Below are positions 7,917-16,884 of a DNA stretch of 64,000 bases, in pieces. The number at the start of each line of letters is the position of its first letter. Position 1 is the stretch's first letter. Under the pieces are notes generated by a model that saw only the letters and a list, made by a program, of their open reading frames with translations, did not search any database and was not told the DNA's origin. Both the position numbers and the translations under genes were made by a program. The DNA is from Mariluticola halotolerans (lineage in GTDB: Bacteria > Pseudomonadota > Alphaproteobacteria > Rhizobiales > Devosiaceae), in assembly GCF_021611515.1 (NCBI RefSeq), contig NZ_CP090960.1:806001-870000 (forward strand), in the 5' to 3' direction.

Positions 7917-9191
7917 TCAGCGCGCCAGCTCAGGCAACCACATGACCAATTGCGGAATGTAGGTGATAATCAAGAGGGTCACGATTGCGACGCCTATGAA
8001 GGGCAGAACGGCGCGCAGAATTTCGCCATAGCCAATCTTGAAGGTGCTCATGCCGATGAAAATGTTGAGGCCAAAAGGCGGCGTGATCATCCCGATAGCC
8101 AGGTTGAAGACAATGATCGCGCCCAGATGGATCGCATCGACGCCAACCGCGACTGCGGCCGGAGCGATGAGCGGGCTGATAACGATGACGGCAGAGTTCG
8201 GATCAATAAACATGCCGATGATCAGCACCAGAACATTAATCGCCGCCAGCACCACATAATCGGGCACCTCGCTCATCATCGCGGCCAGCATGGCAGGTAC
8301 GCGTTCAAGCGTCATGAACCAGGTCATTGTTGACCCTGCAGCAATCAGAATGAGAAGCGTTGCGATGGTGATTGACGAGCCCTGACTGAGGCGAAACAGG
8401 CTGCGCAGTTTGAGGCGACGGAACACAATGGTTTCAACCAGCGCCGCATAGACACATGCTGCGGCTGCGGCTTCTGTCGGGGTAAAGACACCACCATATA
8501 TGCCGCCAAAGATCAGCGCGGGCAGCCCCATGGGGATCAGGCCGCGCCTGAGGGCGAGCAATTGCTCGCGAAACAGCACCTTTTCCGACCGCCCCACCTT
8601 GTTCCGGACCGCATAGAGCACACAATAGGCGGACAGGCCCACCACAAAGATTATGCCCGTCGCCAGACCGGTGAGAAAGACCTGCGATACTGATACGGAA
8701 ACCTGAACCGAATAAAGGATCATCGCCACGCTCGGCGGGATGAGCATTGAGAGGGTTGAAGCGGTCAGAATGAGACCTACCGAGAAGCCCCGGCTATACC
8801 CATGCCGCAGCAAGGACGGGTAGACGATGGGGCCAATGGAAACCACAGCGGCAGCGCCGATCCCGGAAATCGCGCCAAACATGGCACAGGTCAGCACAGT
8901 GGCGATCGCCAGGCCGCCGGTGATGTGGCCAACCAGGCTCTCCATCAGGCGCACAAGGCGCTCACCGATTTCACCGCGGGAAATGATGTCAGCTGCGTAA
9001 ACGAACAGCGGCACCGCCAGAATCGAGAAAACATTGACGCCTTCAACAAGACGCTGCGCCAGAACGACGGGCGGCATGGGCGGACCAAAGAACTCAAAGC
9101 CAATAACCGTTCCCGTCAAAAGCGCGAGAAAGATCGGCACCGAAGCGATGAGCATGGCGATGGCGCTGAGGATCAGGACAGTCGATGCCAT
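7917..9191 (-). CDS. TRAP transporter large permease (DctM-type)
   Basis: At 424 residues this is the normal length of the 12-helix DctM subunit of tripartite ATP-independent periplasmic transporters. Hydrophobic helices run throughout, with family segments such as PLFVYAADI, ISGIGAAAV and ITPPFGLNIFI. It couples sodium-driven transport to substrate delivered by the periplasmic DctP-type protein. Its start codon overlaps the stop of the small permease by one base (TAATG), which indicates translational coupling. It belongs to the unit that also carries an alpha/beta hydrolase and an isochorismatase-like amidase, so the cargo is probably an organic acid with an amide or ring nitrogen. Confidence 0.93.
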   Translation of the reverse strand: MASTVLILSAIAMLIASVPIFLALLTGTVIGFEFFGPPMPPVVLAQRLVEGVNVFSILAVPLFVYAADIISRGEIGERLVRLMESLVGHITGGLAIATVLTCAMFGAISGIGAAAVVSIGPIVYPSLLRHGYSRGFSVGLILTASTLSMLIPPSVAMILYSVQVSVSVSQVFLTGLATGIIFVVGLSAYCVLYAVRNKVGRSEKVLFREQLLALRRGLIPMGLPALIFGGIYGGVFTPTEAAAAACVYAALVETIVFRRLKLRSLFRLSQGSSITIATLLILIAAGSTMTWFMTLERVPAMLAAMMSEVPDYVVLAAINVLVLIIGMFIDPNSAVIVISPLIAPAAVAVGVDAIHLGAIIVFNLAIGMITPPFGLNIFIGMSTFKIGYGEILRAVLPFIGVAIVTLLIITYIPQLVMWLPELAR

Positions 9192-9748
9192 TATACATTA
9201 CCTTCCTGAACGGCTTCAGCCTGAGTGTTCGTTTGCTGGGGCAGCGAGAAATCGGCGATAACCGGCTGTTTCAACCCGGTTAGTGTGGCGGCGAGGGTTT
9301 GCACGAATGCAACGCTCATGAGCCCCATTCCCACCGGCACAGCGAGATAGAACCACCCCCGCGCCAGGGGCAGACTGCTCATGCGCTGGCCGGAACCAAA
9401 AATCCGGGTCGTCAGTTCCAGCCCGAGCCAGAAGAAATAGGCACTGATGACCACGCCCAGTACGCTGATGAGGATTTTGAGGGTATTTTGAACCTGAGGT
9501 CCGAGAACAAGGGAAAGCACATCGATAGCGATATGCCCTTGTGTTCGCACCAGCAGGTAGGAGCCCAGAAACGTCATCCAGACCATCAGGCAGCGTGCGA
9601 GTTCTTCGCCGCCAACGATGGCAATTCCGACGAAATATCGCGCCATTGCATTGATGAACAGGATCAGGGTTATGACCACCAGCATCAACCCGAGCACGAA
9701 TGCAGCGGTTTTATCGGTCTGCCGCAATGCGACTTCGAGCCAGCGCAT
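9191..9748 (-). CDS. TRAP transporter small permease (DctQ-type)
   Basis: This 185-residue, four-helix membrane protein is the DctQ subunit of the TRAP system, recognisable by the VILRF-like segment (LFINAMARYFVG) and the following GGEELARCLMVWMTFLGSY region near residue 60. The start at 9748 has a strong AGGAGAG site; a longer frame lacks one. It sits between the binding-protein gene (65 bp upstream) and the large permease, which it overlaps by one base. It pairs with that large permease in the inner membrane. Confidence 0.92.
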   Translation of the reverse strand: MRWLEVALRQTDKTAAFVLGLMLVVITLILFINAMARYFVGIAIVGGEELARCLMVWMTFLGSYLLVRTQGHIAIDVLSLVLGPQVQNTLKILISVLGVVISAYFFWLGLELTTRIFGSGQRMSSLPLARGWFYLAVPVGMGLMSVAFVQTLAATLTGLKQPVIADFSLPQQTNTQAEAVQEGNV

Positions 9749-9813
9749 GAGGTCTCTCCTTTGATTGGTTGCGCAAGGGGTGGCAGAGACCGCCACCCCT
9801 TGCGCCAGGTCTA

Positions 9814-10839
9814 TTATTCGCCTGCAGCGATAGCCGCTTCAGTCGTTTCGAGAATCGCGGCACCGCGATCGCCATTTTCCGACAAGAACAGTTCACGCAC
9901 AGGCGGCAATGTTGCGTCGCGAAGTGTATTCCGCTGCTCGTCGGTCAGCTCGATAATTTCAACGCCCTGCTCGACAAAGCTAGCCATTGCCTGCTCTTCA
10001 ATGCGGAGCGTTTCATCGACCACAACCTTTTGTCCTTCAGAAACAGCTGTTGTCAGTTCCTGCTGGCATTCCGGTGTCAAACCGTCCCACCAAGTCTGAG
10101 AAACCATGAAAATCTGGTCGAGATTACCGTGATTGGTCATAATCAGGTGTGACTGAACTTCCTGGAACCGCATGGAGAATGTGGTTGGAACCGGATTTTC
10201 CTGCGCATCGATCGCGCCGGACTGCAACGCCGAGTAGGTTTCCGCGAACGGCATATCGACCGGCGTCAGGCCGAGGGCTTCCTGCTGCTTGATCAGCACA
10301 GCAGAAGGCATCACGCGGGAACGAAGTCCAACATAGTCTTCCGGCTCAACCAGCGGCGCGTTAGCTGTCCACTGCTTATAGCCCGTGTGCCAAACAGCCA
10401 TGGAATAGACGCCCTGCTCATTGGTGCTGTCGAGCAACTGACGGACTGCATCGGAATTGTGCAAAGCGATGAGCTGATCGAGATCGGTCGGCCAGAAATA
10501 CGGGAAGTCGAAAAGCCCCATGAGCGGCTGAAAACCGACAAGGAACGACGCTGGCAGCACGACGGCTTCAACTGATCCAAGCTGCATGCCCTCGATGAGA
10601 TCGGTAGTTTGGCCGAGCTGGCCTGAGGGATATACATTTGCCTCAACAGAGCACGCGTCCGAGGCATTCATATAGTCAGCCACATGGCGGGCGGCAGTGT
10701 CACGCGGGTCGCCCTGCGGCACAACATGTGCGATCTTCAGCGTAAAGTCCTGTGCAATGGCGGGTAAGGTCAAGCCGGCAATGCAGGCTGCCGCCGAGAT
10801 ACCGCACAGAACACGCGCAGCAAGAGTGGTGGTCTTCAT
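9814..10839 (-). CDS. TRAP transporter periplasmic substrate-binding protein (DctP-type)
   Basis: The product is 341 residues with a Sec signal peptide cut probably after AIA-29. The mature part has the DctP/TAXI-type fold with the sequence GLRSRVMPS, where the conserved arginine normally clamps a substrate carboxylate. The start at 10839 follows AGGAG and gives the proper signal peptide. The gene precedes the small and large permeases and follows the alpha/beta hydrolase by 109 bp. The carboxylate-binding arginine supports an organic acid ligand; the exact ligand is unknown. Confidence 0.92.
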   Translation of the reverse strand: MKTTTLAARVLCGISAAACIAGLTLPAIAQDFTLKIAHVVPQGDPRDTAARHVADYMNASDACSVEANVYPSGQLGQTTDLIEGMQLGSVEAVVLPASFLVGFQPLMGLFDFPYFWPTDLDQLIALHNSDAVRQLLDSTNEQGVYSMAVWHTGYKQWTANAPLVEPEDYVGLRSRVMPSAVLIKQQEALGLTPVDMPFAETYSALQSGAIDAQENPVPTTFSMRFQEVQSHLIMTNHGNLDQIFMVSQTWWDGLTPECQQELTTAVSEGQKVVVDETLRIEEQAMASFVEQGVEIIELTDEQRNTLRDATLPPVRELFLSENGDRGAAILETTEAAIAAGE

Positions 10840-10948
10840 AGGTAACTCCTTCGTTTTCCTTTGGGTGCCCAGGGCTATGCGCACAAGGCGATAATACTTT
10901 TCCGTCGCCCCGTTGAACCGGGGTCTTTTGTTCATTTTTCGCAAGAGA

Positions 10949-12157
10949 TCAGGCAGGCCTCAGAGCGGCCTGGTCGATGCCGAGTTTTTCAGCGAGCCAG
11001 TCATTGACCAGCTCCTGGCCTATTGTGGGATTATCGTGCTGACAGTGTTCGGCGCCTGTCTCTTCCTCACCCACCAGTCGCAGGGTGACGTCGACACCAT
11101 TGGCCTTGGCGTAATCGTAGACCTTCTGAGCCTGATCGACGCCGAGAACGTCGTAACCACCATGCACAATAAGATAGGGGCACTTGATCTTGTCGATCAC
11201 GCCATCAAGCTTGAAGGCTTCGCCCTTTTCGAGGGCTTCGGCCATATCCTTGGCGCCGAATACCCAAGTGATGTGCCCCGCAAGACCATGGCTGTCGTCA
11301 GCGTCACCCCAGAGTTCATTGACCGACCAGATTGCACCGTGAGACACGGCAGCGGCCAGACGATGCTCATATGAGGCTGCGCGGGCGGCGTAATAGCCAC
11401 CAAGGCTTGAGCCACTCATTGCAATGCGTGCGGGATCGATGTCGGGACGCGTTTCGAGATAATCGATGCATTTGCCGACGGGCACTTCATAGTCATGCCG
11501 GTTGGTGATCTTGTGGCGGCGGATTGTGCCGCCCTGCCCCGGTCCATCCACCATGAGCACAGACATGCCGCGCTGAATGGCACCGTGGGCGACCATGAAC
11601 CACATCTCGTCCTTGAACGAATCAAGGCCGCCAAAACACATCAGCACCGGCTGGCGCTCTTCTGTGTTGTAGGGAGAGCGCAGAAAATAGGCGTAGAGCG
11701 ACTTGCCGTCGAGATATGGAATTTCCACCGATTCCATGGGGGGATCGAAATAGCCACCCCACTTTTTCGAGCAATATTCGAGCTTGTCAAAGACCGCCAG
11801 ACGGCGGGGATCGGTGCCTTCGAGCCAGAACTCGGCCTCGCGGTAATAATCAACGGCGCGCAACCAGCAATTGCGGGCGGTCACGATATGGCCTTTGGCT
11901 TCTTCCTCGTCACCACGGATGCGGTTGCGGTCGCCTACAGCGTCCCACTCGCGGTACCAGCTCTCCGGGTCGGAGGGATCGATGCGCTCACCAAGCTGGA
12001 AGACTTCAGAAATGGCACCGCCGCCTTCCTGGGTTTCGCCGAGAGCACGACGAAACTGATACGACATCCAGGGATAATCCGGCCATTGATGCCATCCGTA
12101 TGGCTTGTAATGACCTTCCTTGCGATCACTGACCTGGTTGATGAGTTTTTCTTCCAT
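10949..12157 (-). CDS. Alpha/beta hydrolase related to 2,6-dihydroxypseudooxynicotine hydrolase
   Basis: This 402-residue enzyme has a long helical N-terminal region (about 1-140) before a C-terminal alpha/beta-hydrolase core. The catalytic triad is visible as S251 (GSSLGG), D336 (HGGYD) and H371 (GAEHCQHDNP). This layout is that of the DUF1100/FrsA-like group that includes the C-C bond-cleaving 2,6-dihydroxypseudooxynicotine hydrolase of nicotine breakdown. It starts the unit that continues with the TRAP transporter, the isochorismatase-like amidase and the XRE-cupin regulator, 56 bp downstream of an inverted-repeat operator. The reaction is inferred from family only; an ester or amide substrate is equally possible. 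Confidence 0.8.
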   Translation of the reverse strand: MEEKLINQVSDRKEGHYKPYGWHQWPDYPWMSYQFRRALGETQEGGGAISEVFQLGERIDPSDPESWYREWDAVGDRNRIRGDEEEAKGHIVTARNCWLRAVDYYREAEFWLEGTDPRRLAVFDKLEYCSKKWGGYFDPPMESVEIPYLDGKSLYAYFLRSPYNTEERQPVLMCFGGLDSFKDEMWFMVAHGAIQRGMSVLMVDGPGQGGTIRRHKITNRHDYEVPVGKCIDYLETRPDIDPARIAMSGSSLGGYYAARAASYEHRLAAAVSHGAIWSVNELWGDADDSHGLAGHITWVFGAKDMAEALEKGEAFKLDGVIDKIKCPYLIVHGGYDVLGVDQAQKVYDYAKANGVDVTLRLVGEEETGAEHCQHDNPTIGQELVNDWLAEKLGIDQAALRPA

Positions 12158-12213
12158 GAGGTCCTCAGTTTGTTTCGGGGCGTTCTTGGAAGGCTATCGT
12201 TGTTTTTCCGTAA

Positions 12214-12242
12214 ATTCAACTAAGTTGAATGATATTCAACTT
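12214..12242. promoter_or_regulatory. Inverted-repeat operator cluster (ATTCAACT half-sites)
   Basis: ATTCAACT (12214-12221) and AGTTGAAT (12223-12230) form a perfect inverted repeat around one base. A third half-site ATTCAACTT follows at 12234-12242, so the middle and right copies form another near-palindrome. The cluster lies in the only sizeable gap (87 bp) of the leftward gene set, just before the alpha/beta hydrolase gene. The XRE-cupin regulator encoded at the end of that unit is the likely binder (inferred). Confidence 0.6.
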
Positions 12243-12244
12243 CA

Positions 12245-13255
12245 TTAATTTTGATGACTATACCCCGAACCATCAACGCCAGCGAACAGGTCGCCCAATT
12301 GTTGCGGCGACAAGCCTGCGGCAAGCGCCAATTGCAGCAAAAGTCGGGATTTTCCCGGCCCCAGATCCCGGCTGGGGATCACCCCTTTTCCAATCAGATC
12401 AATCTCAGAACCGGTGAAACCGTAGGTGTTTTCAAACACGGGGCCATTTGCCACGCGTGTCGCCAAAACCACCGGCATTTTTGTCAGCAACTTGCTGATT
12501 TTGTCAGAAAGTGGCTCAGGTACGTGCCCGGCCCCGAGCCCAACAATCACCGCAGCACTGACATCCATTTCAGCCACCGCATCGACCATCCGGCCTTCGT
12601 CGCCAAATCCGATGGCCACAAGCGCAACCTCCGGCAATTCGGCTTCGGGCGCTGGCAAGGCAAAGCGGCCGCGCGCAGGCTTCAGCGGCAAATGAACATT
12701 GCCTTCACTGACACGACCGATGGACCCGTAAGGCGCTGAGGTGAATGCGTTTGTGAGACCGGTATCCGTCTTGCGCACCAGCCGGGCACAATGAATCTCA
12801 TCTGCAAAAACAACGACTGCACCCAATCCCAGACCAGCTTCCGAGGCGGCATAGGTGGCGGCGGCCAGGATATTTGCCGGGCCATCAGCACCTGCTGCAT
12901 CCGGCCCGCGCATTGCACCGGTGACCACAACCGGCCGATCTGTGCGCACGAGGCAGTCCAACAGGAAGGCCGTTTCCTCAATCGTGTCAGTTCCCTGCAC
13001 GATGACGAAGCCATCAAATCCTTTTGCTGCGCCATCCTCGATCAAACGGGCGACTTCAGCAATTTGGGCGATTGTCAGCGATGCGCCGGGAATGCGAAAT
13101 GGCGACGTCGCCTCGATTGCGCATACCTGGTCAAGACCAGGAACCGCTCTGATCAGGTCTTCGCCCGAGAGTTTGGGGGTAATGCCCGAACCGGCATTTC
13201 CCTGCATCGAAATGGTGCCCCCAAGGGCGATTAAGAGTACCGAGCGCTTTGTCAT
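12245..13255 (-). CDS. Asparaginase family amidohydrolase
   Basis: This 336-residue enzyme has the two signatures of the L-asparaginase (type I/II) fold: the nucleophile loop ALGGTIS with T14, and VQGTDTIEE with T89-D90. A lysine downstream (ARLVRKTDT) completes the second triad. Family members hydrolyse the side-chain amide of asparagine or glutamine, and some act on related amides. There is no signal peptide, so it is cytoplasmic. The gene overlaps the aldehyde dehydrogenase stop by one base (TGATG), which marks them as one operon. In this neighbourhood a specialised amide, not asparagine itself, is possible. Confidence 0.88.
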   Translation of the reverse strand: MTKRSVLLIALGGTISMQGNAGSGITPKLSGEDLIRAVPGLDQVCAIEATSPFRIPGASLTIAQIAEVARLIEDGAAKGFDGFVIVQGTDTIEETAFLLDCLVRTDRPVVVTGAMRGPDAAGADGPANILAAATYAASEAGLGLGAVVVFADEIHCARLVRKTDTGLTNAFTSAPYGSIGRVSEGNVHLPLKPARGRFALPAPEAELPEVALVAIGFGDEGRMVDAVAEMDVSAAVIVGLGAGHVPEPLSDKISKLLTKMPVVLATRVANGPVFENTYGFTGSEIDLIGKGVIPSRDLGPGKSRLLLQLALAAGLSPQQLGDLFAGVDGSGYSHQN

Positions 13256-14784
13256 CAGCTGTACCGCTTCTGCTTGCCATCATCGGCAAACCAATCGAAT
13301 GGTTCCTCGGCCGTGTTCACCACAATTGACTGCATCCGGGTGTATCCCTCGTAGCAAACAATTCCGTTTTCCTTGCCGAGGCCGCTGTCCTTGAAGCCAC
13401 CCCAGGGTGAAGAGGGGTCGATGCGGTGATGATCGTTGATCCAGACAATCCCCGCTTCAATGCCTTCTGCGACACGTTTTGCCTTGGCGATATTCGGGGA
13501 CCAGACGCTGGCCGCCAGCCCGAATGCCGTACCATTGGCCAGGGACACGGCTTCAGCTTCATCCTTGAACTTCATCACGCACACGACAGGTCCGAAGATT
13601 TCTTCCTGCGCGATGCGCATGTCATTGGTCACGTCAGCGAAAATCGTTGGCGCATAGAAATAGCCGCCTTCCCGCTCTGCATCGCCCAGACGCTCACCGC
13701 CGGTGACGAGCCGTGCGCCCTCGTCCTTGCCGATGGCGACATATTTTTCGACTGTCGCCAGTTGCTGAGTGGAGATGACGGGGCCCATTTGTGTCGCCTC
13801 ATCAGTGGGTGCACCGACCCGGAGCGCATTGGTCCGTTCTGTCAAGCGCGCGAGAACCGCATCATGAATGGATTCGTGCACGAGCAGCCGCGCGCCCTGC
13901 ACGCAGGTCTGCCCCGCCGCCACAAAGGATGCAAAAAGCGTTGCGGCGGCTGCCTGCTCGATATCGACATCTTCAAACACGACCACAGAGGCTTTGCCGC
14001 CCAGTTCGCCGGCGAAGGGAATAAGCCGCTTGCCGGCGATTGCAGCGACATGCCGCCCGGTTTCTGTTCCGCCGGTCAGGTCAATTTTTGCGATACCGGG
14101 GTGATTGGTCAGCGCCGCACCCGCGGTCGCCCCAAGTCCGGTGACAACGTTGTAAACACCATCAGGCAGCCCGGCCTCGGCCAAAACCTCGCCCAGCATA
14201 ATGGGTGTTACCGGCGCCACCTCTGAGGGCTTGACCACAACGGCATTGCCGGCGGCAAGCGCTGGCGCCAGCTTTTTGGTCAGAATGAGCAAGGGATGAT
14301 TCCAGGGGGTCACCAGAGCGACCACACCCAGCGGCAGACGGCGGCCATAATTGATATGGGCGCCCCCGAAAGGATGCACCTTGCTTTCATAGGTGCGCGC
14401 CACTGCCGCGAAATAGGAATACCATTCCGGTGTCCGCGCCAGCTGGGCGCGCATTTCGCGCACGGGCCTGCCGGTCTGGCGCACTTCAGCCGCTACAAAT
14501 TCGGGCATACGCGCCTGCAACAAATCTGCAGCCTTGTTGAGAATAGTCGCGCGCTCCAGCGGCGACATTTTTCCCCAGACAGCAAAACCTTTTTGCGCAG
14601 CGGCGACGGCTGCGTCGACATCGTCGGCATCCGCGGCGGGCACCGTGCAAAATGCATTGCCGGTTGCGGGGTTGATGACATCGATTGTTTTGCCTGACAG
14701 GGCCGCCGTCTGGCGCCCACCGATAAGCATCGGCCAATCCGTGTTGTCAGAAGCCATCAATCCATCTTCTCGCTTCATAGTCAT
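13255..14784 (-). CDS. NAD(P)-dependent aldehyde dehydrogenase
   Basis: This ALDH-superfamily enzyme, about 500 residues, keeps all catalytic elements: the oxyanion asparagine N162 (PWNHP), the general base E260 (AGELGGK) and the nucleophile C294 (GQTCVQGAR). It would oxidise an aldehyde or semialdehyde to the acid. Starts are possible at 14784, 14778 and 14757; the first is given because it lies 7 bp after the deacetylase stop, but the last aligns best with family length. It is the middle gene of the deacetylase-ALDH-asparaginase operon. The C-terminal end FDWFADDGKQKRYS is distinctive, but I cannot tie it to one substrate. Confidence 0.9.
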   Translation of the reverse strand: MTMKREDGLMASDNTDWPMLIGGRQTAALSGKTIDVINPATGNAFCTVPAADADDVDAAVAAAQKGFAVWGKMSPLERATILNKAADLLQARMPEFVAAEVRQTGRPVREMRAQLARTPEWYSYFAAVARTYESKVHPFGGAHINYGRRLPLGVVALVTPWNHPLLILTKKLAPALAAGNAVVVKPSEVAPVTPIMLGEVLAEAGLPDGVYNVVTGLGATAGAALTNHPGIAKIDLTGGTETGRHVAAIAGKRLIPFAGELGGKASVVVFEDVDIEQAAAATLFASFVAAGQTCVQGARLLVHESIHDAVLARLTERTNALRVGAPTDEATQMGPVISTQQLATVEKYVAIGKDEGARLVTGGERLGDAEREGGYFYAPTIFADVTNDMRIAQEEIFGPVVCVMKFKDEAEAVSLANGTAFGLAASVWSPNIAKAKRVAEGIEAGIVWINDHHRIDPSSPWGGFKDSGLGKENGIVCYEGYTRMQSIVVNTAEEPFDWFADDGKQKRYS

Positions 14785-14791
14785 TCGTCTT

Positions 14792-15688
14792 TCATGCGTT
14801 TTCGTCGGTCGCGGCACGGTACCAATCCAGAATTTCTGAACCCGTCCACATCACCACATCGTCATGGGACAGGATGTGATCGTACAGTTTTTCCAGGTAC
14901 CCGATGCGATGCGGCGCACCTGTCAGATAGGGATGTATCGAGATGGCCATAACACGGGGGATATCCGCCCCTTCAAGGTAAAGCCGGTCAAATTGGTCCC
15001 GGCCCCGACGGAAAATCTCGTCGGAGGGCTGCTGCTGAACGGCCGACATGACCACATCATTGATCTCGACGGTATACGGAATGGAGGTTACTCGCCGTCC
15101 GCGGGAATCCAGATCCACCGGCAGATCATCCATCACCCAGTCGCAGACATATTCGATACCAGCATCCGCCAGAAGATCGAGTGTCTCATCGGTTTCGGTC
15201 AGGCCGGGGCTTTCCCATCCGCGTGGCGGTTTGCCCGTCAACTTCTTAATGGCCGCGATCGTGTCGCGGATGGCCTTGTCCTGATCTTCAACCTTGTGCA
15301 TCGGCCCTTGCAAGAAACCGTGGCCGATAAAGTCCCAATCGGCTTCCTTGGCGGCTTCGCAGGCGCGGGCATAAGTGGTGATTGCGGAGCCATTCACGGC
15401 AAAGCTCGCCTTGAGGTTGCGCGCCTGCAAAACATCCAGGAAACGCCAGAACCCCACGCGCATACCATATTCATGCCAGGACCAGTTCGGCACATCCGGC
15501 AAAAGCGGCTGCCCCATCGGCGGCGGCAGAACGGCGCGCGGCATGGCGCGTTCCGCGCTCCAATCCTCAACATTTACAATGGTCCACACAGCAACGCGCG
15601 CATTACCGGGCAGTTTGATCCTGGGACGATCGACAATAGGCAGATATGGCGTCCGCCCCCGAACCGACTGACCGACACCCTCACCCAT
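14792..15688 (-). CDS. Polysaccharide-deacetylase-family hydrolase (PuuE allantoinase-like)
   Basis: This 298-residue protein has the NodB-homology barrel in the form seen in PuuE-type allantoinases and related cyclic-amide hydrolases. Typical segments are SFAVNG, DFIGHGFLQGP, RGWESPGLTETDETLDLL and an ISIHPYLTG motif. It lacks a signal peptide, which speaks against a cell-wall role and for a cytoplasmic cyclic-amide or N-acyl substrate. The start at 15688 has a near-perfect AAGGAGG site. It is the first gene of the leftward operon and is divergent from the ACMSD-like gene across a 16-bp palindrome. The substrate is unknown; ring opening of a lactam or ureide is a reasonable guess. Confidence 0.82.
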   Translation of the reverse strand: MGEGVGQSVRGRTPYLPIVDRPRIKLPGNARVAVWTIVNVEDWSAERAMPRAVLPPPMGQPLLPDVPNWSWHEYGMRVGFWRFLDVLQARNLKASFAVNGSAITTYARACEAAKEADWDFIGHGFLQGPMHKVEDQDKAIRDTIAAIKKLTGKPPRGWESPGLTETDETLDLLADAGIEYVCDWVMDDLPVDLDSRGRRVTSIPYTVEINDVVMSAVQQQPSDEIFRRGRDQFDRLYLEGADIPRVMAISIHPYLTGAPHRIGYLEKLYDHILSHDDVVMWTGSEILDWYRAATDENA

Positions 15689-15728
15689 AATCGCCTCCTT
15701 GTAACCGTTTGGCTTGAACTGATAATGC

Positions 15729-15744
15729 ATCTAATATATTAGAT
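15729..15744. promoter_or_regulatory. Putative GntR operator in divergent promoter
   Basis: ATCTAATATATTAGAT is a perfect 16-bp palindrome in the spacer between the divergent deacetylase (start 15688) and amidohydrolase (start 15805) genes. A copy with 14 of 16 identical bases occurs at 17588-17603, just before the nearby GntR gene. This points to that regulator as the binder. Confidence 0.7.
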
Positions 15745-15804
15745 ATCACACCAAGTCAATTCGCGGTCGGGCTCCCGATTGCTCACTTTCTAATCGAGGA
15801 ACAG

Positions 15805-16845
15805 ATGACAACAGATACTTCGTCCGCCGCCCCTTGCGCCTGTGGCAACCATGCCGGACAACGGGCGATCGATATCCATGCCCATTTCTATCCAAAGGAA
15901 TATCTGGATGCCGTTGCAGCGCATGGCGAGGCTGCTGGTGCCCATTTCGTCGACCTCAAGGGGACGCAGGCATTGAAGGTCGGGCCGTTGTTTACCGGCC
16001 CTATCGCGGACAGGTTCATCGATCTCGACATGCGACTGGAGGATATGCAGCAATCCGGCGTCAGCAGCCAGCTGCTCTCCCTGACCCAACCCATGGTCTA
16101 TTGGGCGGACGAACGCCTGGCTGACCACCTCAGCGCGGTTTTCAACGACGCGCTGGCGGCAGCACATCAAAAGGCGCCTGAACAGCTTTTTGGCTTTGCA
16201 ACACTTCCCATGCAGTTTCCCGACAGGGCGATTGCCGAGGCGAAGCGTGTGGCGCAGATCCCCGGGATCAAGGGTGTCTATCTTGGCACGGCCATCAACG
16301 ACACCAATCTGTCGGATCGGTCGTTCTGGCCGGTCTACGCGGTTCTCGAAGAACTCGGTCTGCCCATCTTCCTGCATCCGCTGAAGGTCGTCGGCATGAC
16401 GGATCGTTTGAGCGAATATTTTCTGGCAAATATTCTGGGCAACCCGTTCGACACGGCAATTGCCGCCGCGCACCTCATTTTTTCAGGCGTGCTTGATGCG
16501 TTCCCAAAACTGCAGATTGCCTTGCCGCATGGCGGTGGTGCCCTGCCCTTTTTGCTGGGCCGTATCTCGCATGGCTGGTCCGTTCGTCCGGAATGCGTGC
16601 ATCTCGAGACTGATCCGCGCGCATATGCGTCGCGCTTTTACTACGACACCATCACCCATGACGAAAAAGCACTCGCCTACCTGATTGAGCAGGTTGGCGT
16701 GGACCGGGTTTTGCTGGGAAGTGACTATTGTTTCGACATGGGGCTTGAGCAGCCGCGCAAGGCCGTCGAAACGCTTGATGTGCTGAATGACGCGGAAAAA
16801 TCCCAGATCCTGGGTCTCAACGCCAAGGAACTCTTAAAGATGTAA
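15805..16845 (+). CDS. Amidohydrolase-2 / ACMSD-like decarboxylase or hydrolase
   Basis: This 346-residue metal-dependent enzyme belongs to the amidohydrolase-2 family that includes 2-amino-3-carboxymuconate-6-semialdehyde decarboxylase. Metal ligands are visible as H25 and H27 (DIHAHFYP), a mid-protein histidine (FLHPLK), the motif LPHGGGALPFLLGR and the late aspartate in LLGSDYCFD. Known members decarboxylate aromatic or enoic acids without oxygen, and some hydrolyse lactones or amides. GAGGAA precedes the ATG at 15805. It is divergent from the deacetylase operon and shares a palindromic control site with it. The ALDH next door would suit a decarboxylation product carrying a semialdehyde (inferred). 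Confidence 0.87.
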   Translation: MTTDTSSAAPCACGNHAGQRAIDIHAHFYPKEYLDAVAAHGEAAGAHFVDLKGTQALKVGPLFTGPIADRFIDLDMRLEDMQQSGVSSQLLSLTQPMVYWADERLADHLSAVFNDALAAAHQKAPEQLFGFATLPMQFPDRAIAEAKRVAQIPGIKGVYLGTAINDTNLSDRSFWPVYAVLEELGLPIFLHPLKVVGMTDRLSEYFLANILGNPFDTAIAAAHLIFSGVLDAFPKLQIALPHGGGALPFLLGRISHGWSVRPECVHLETDPRAYASRFYYDTITHDEKALAYLIEQVGVDRVLLGSDYCFDMGLEQPRKAVETLDVLNDAEKSQILGLNAKELLKM

Positions 16846-16854
16846 CGCCCTGCC

Positions 16855-16884
16855 GGGGCCAGTTCACGCGTCGGATTTGGCCCC
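16855..16884. terminator. Hairpin spanning convergent gene ends
   Basis: A 7-bp stem GGGGCCA/TGGCCCC (16855-16861 and 16878-16884) spans the 18-bp gap between the amidohydrolase stop and the end of the leftward GntR gene. It has no T tract. It may help end both transcripts, but support is weak. Confidence 0.3.

Noticed and set aside
10908-10923. Hairpin CCCCG/CGGGG followed by TCTTTTG
   Set aside because: The T-rich tail is on the plus strand, where no gene ends here; on the transcribed minus strand it has no T tract.
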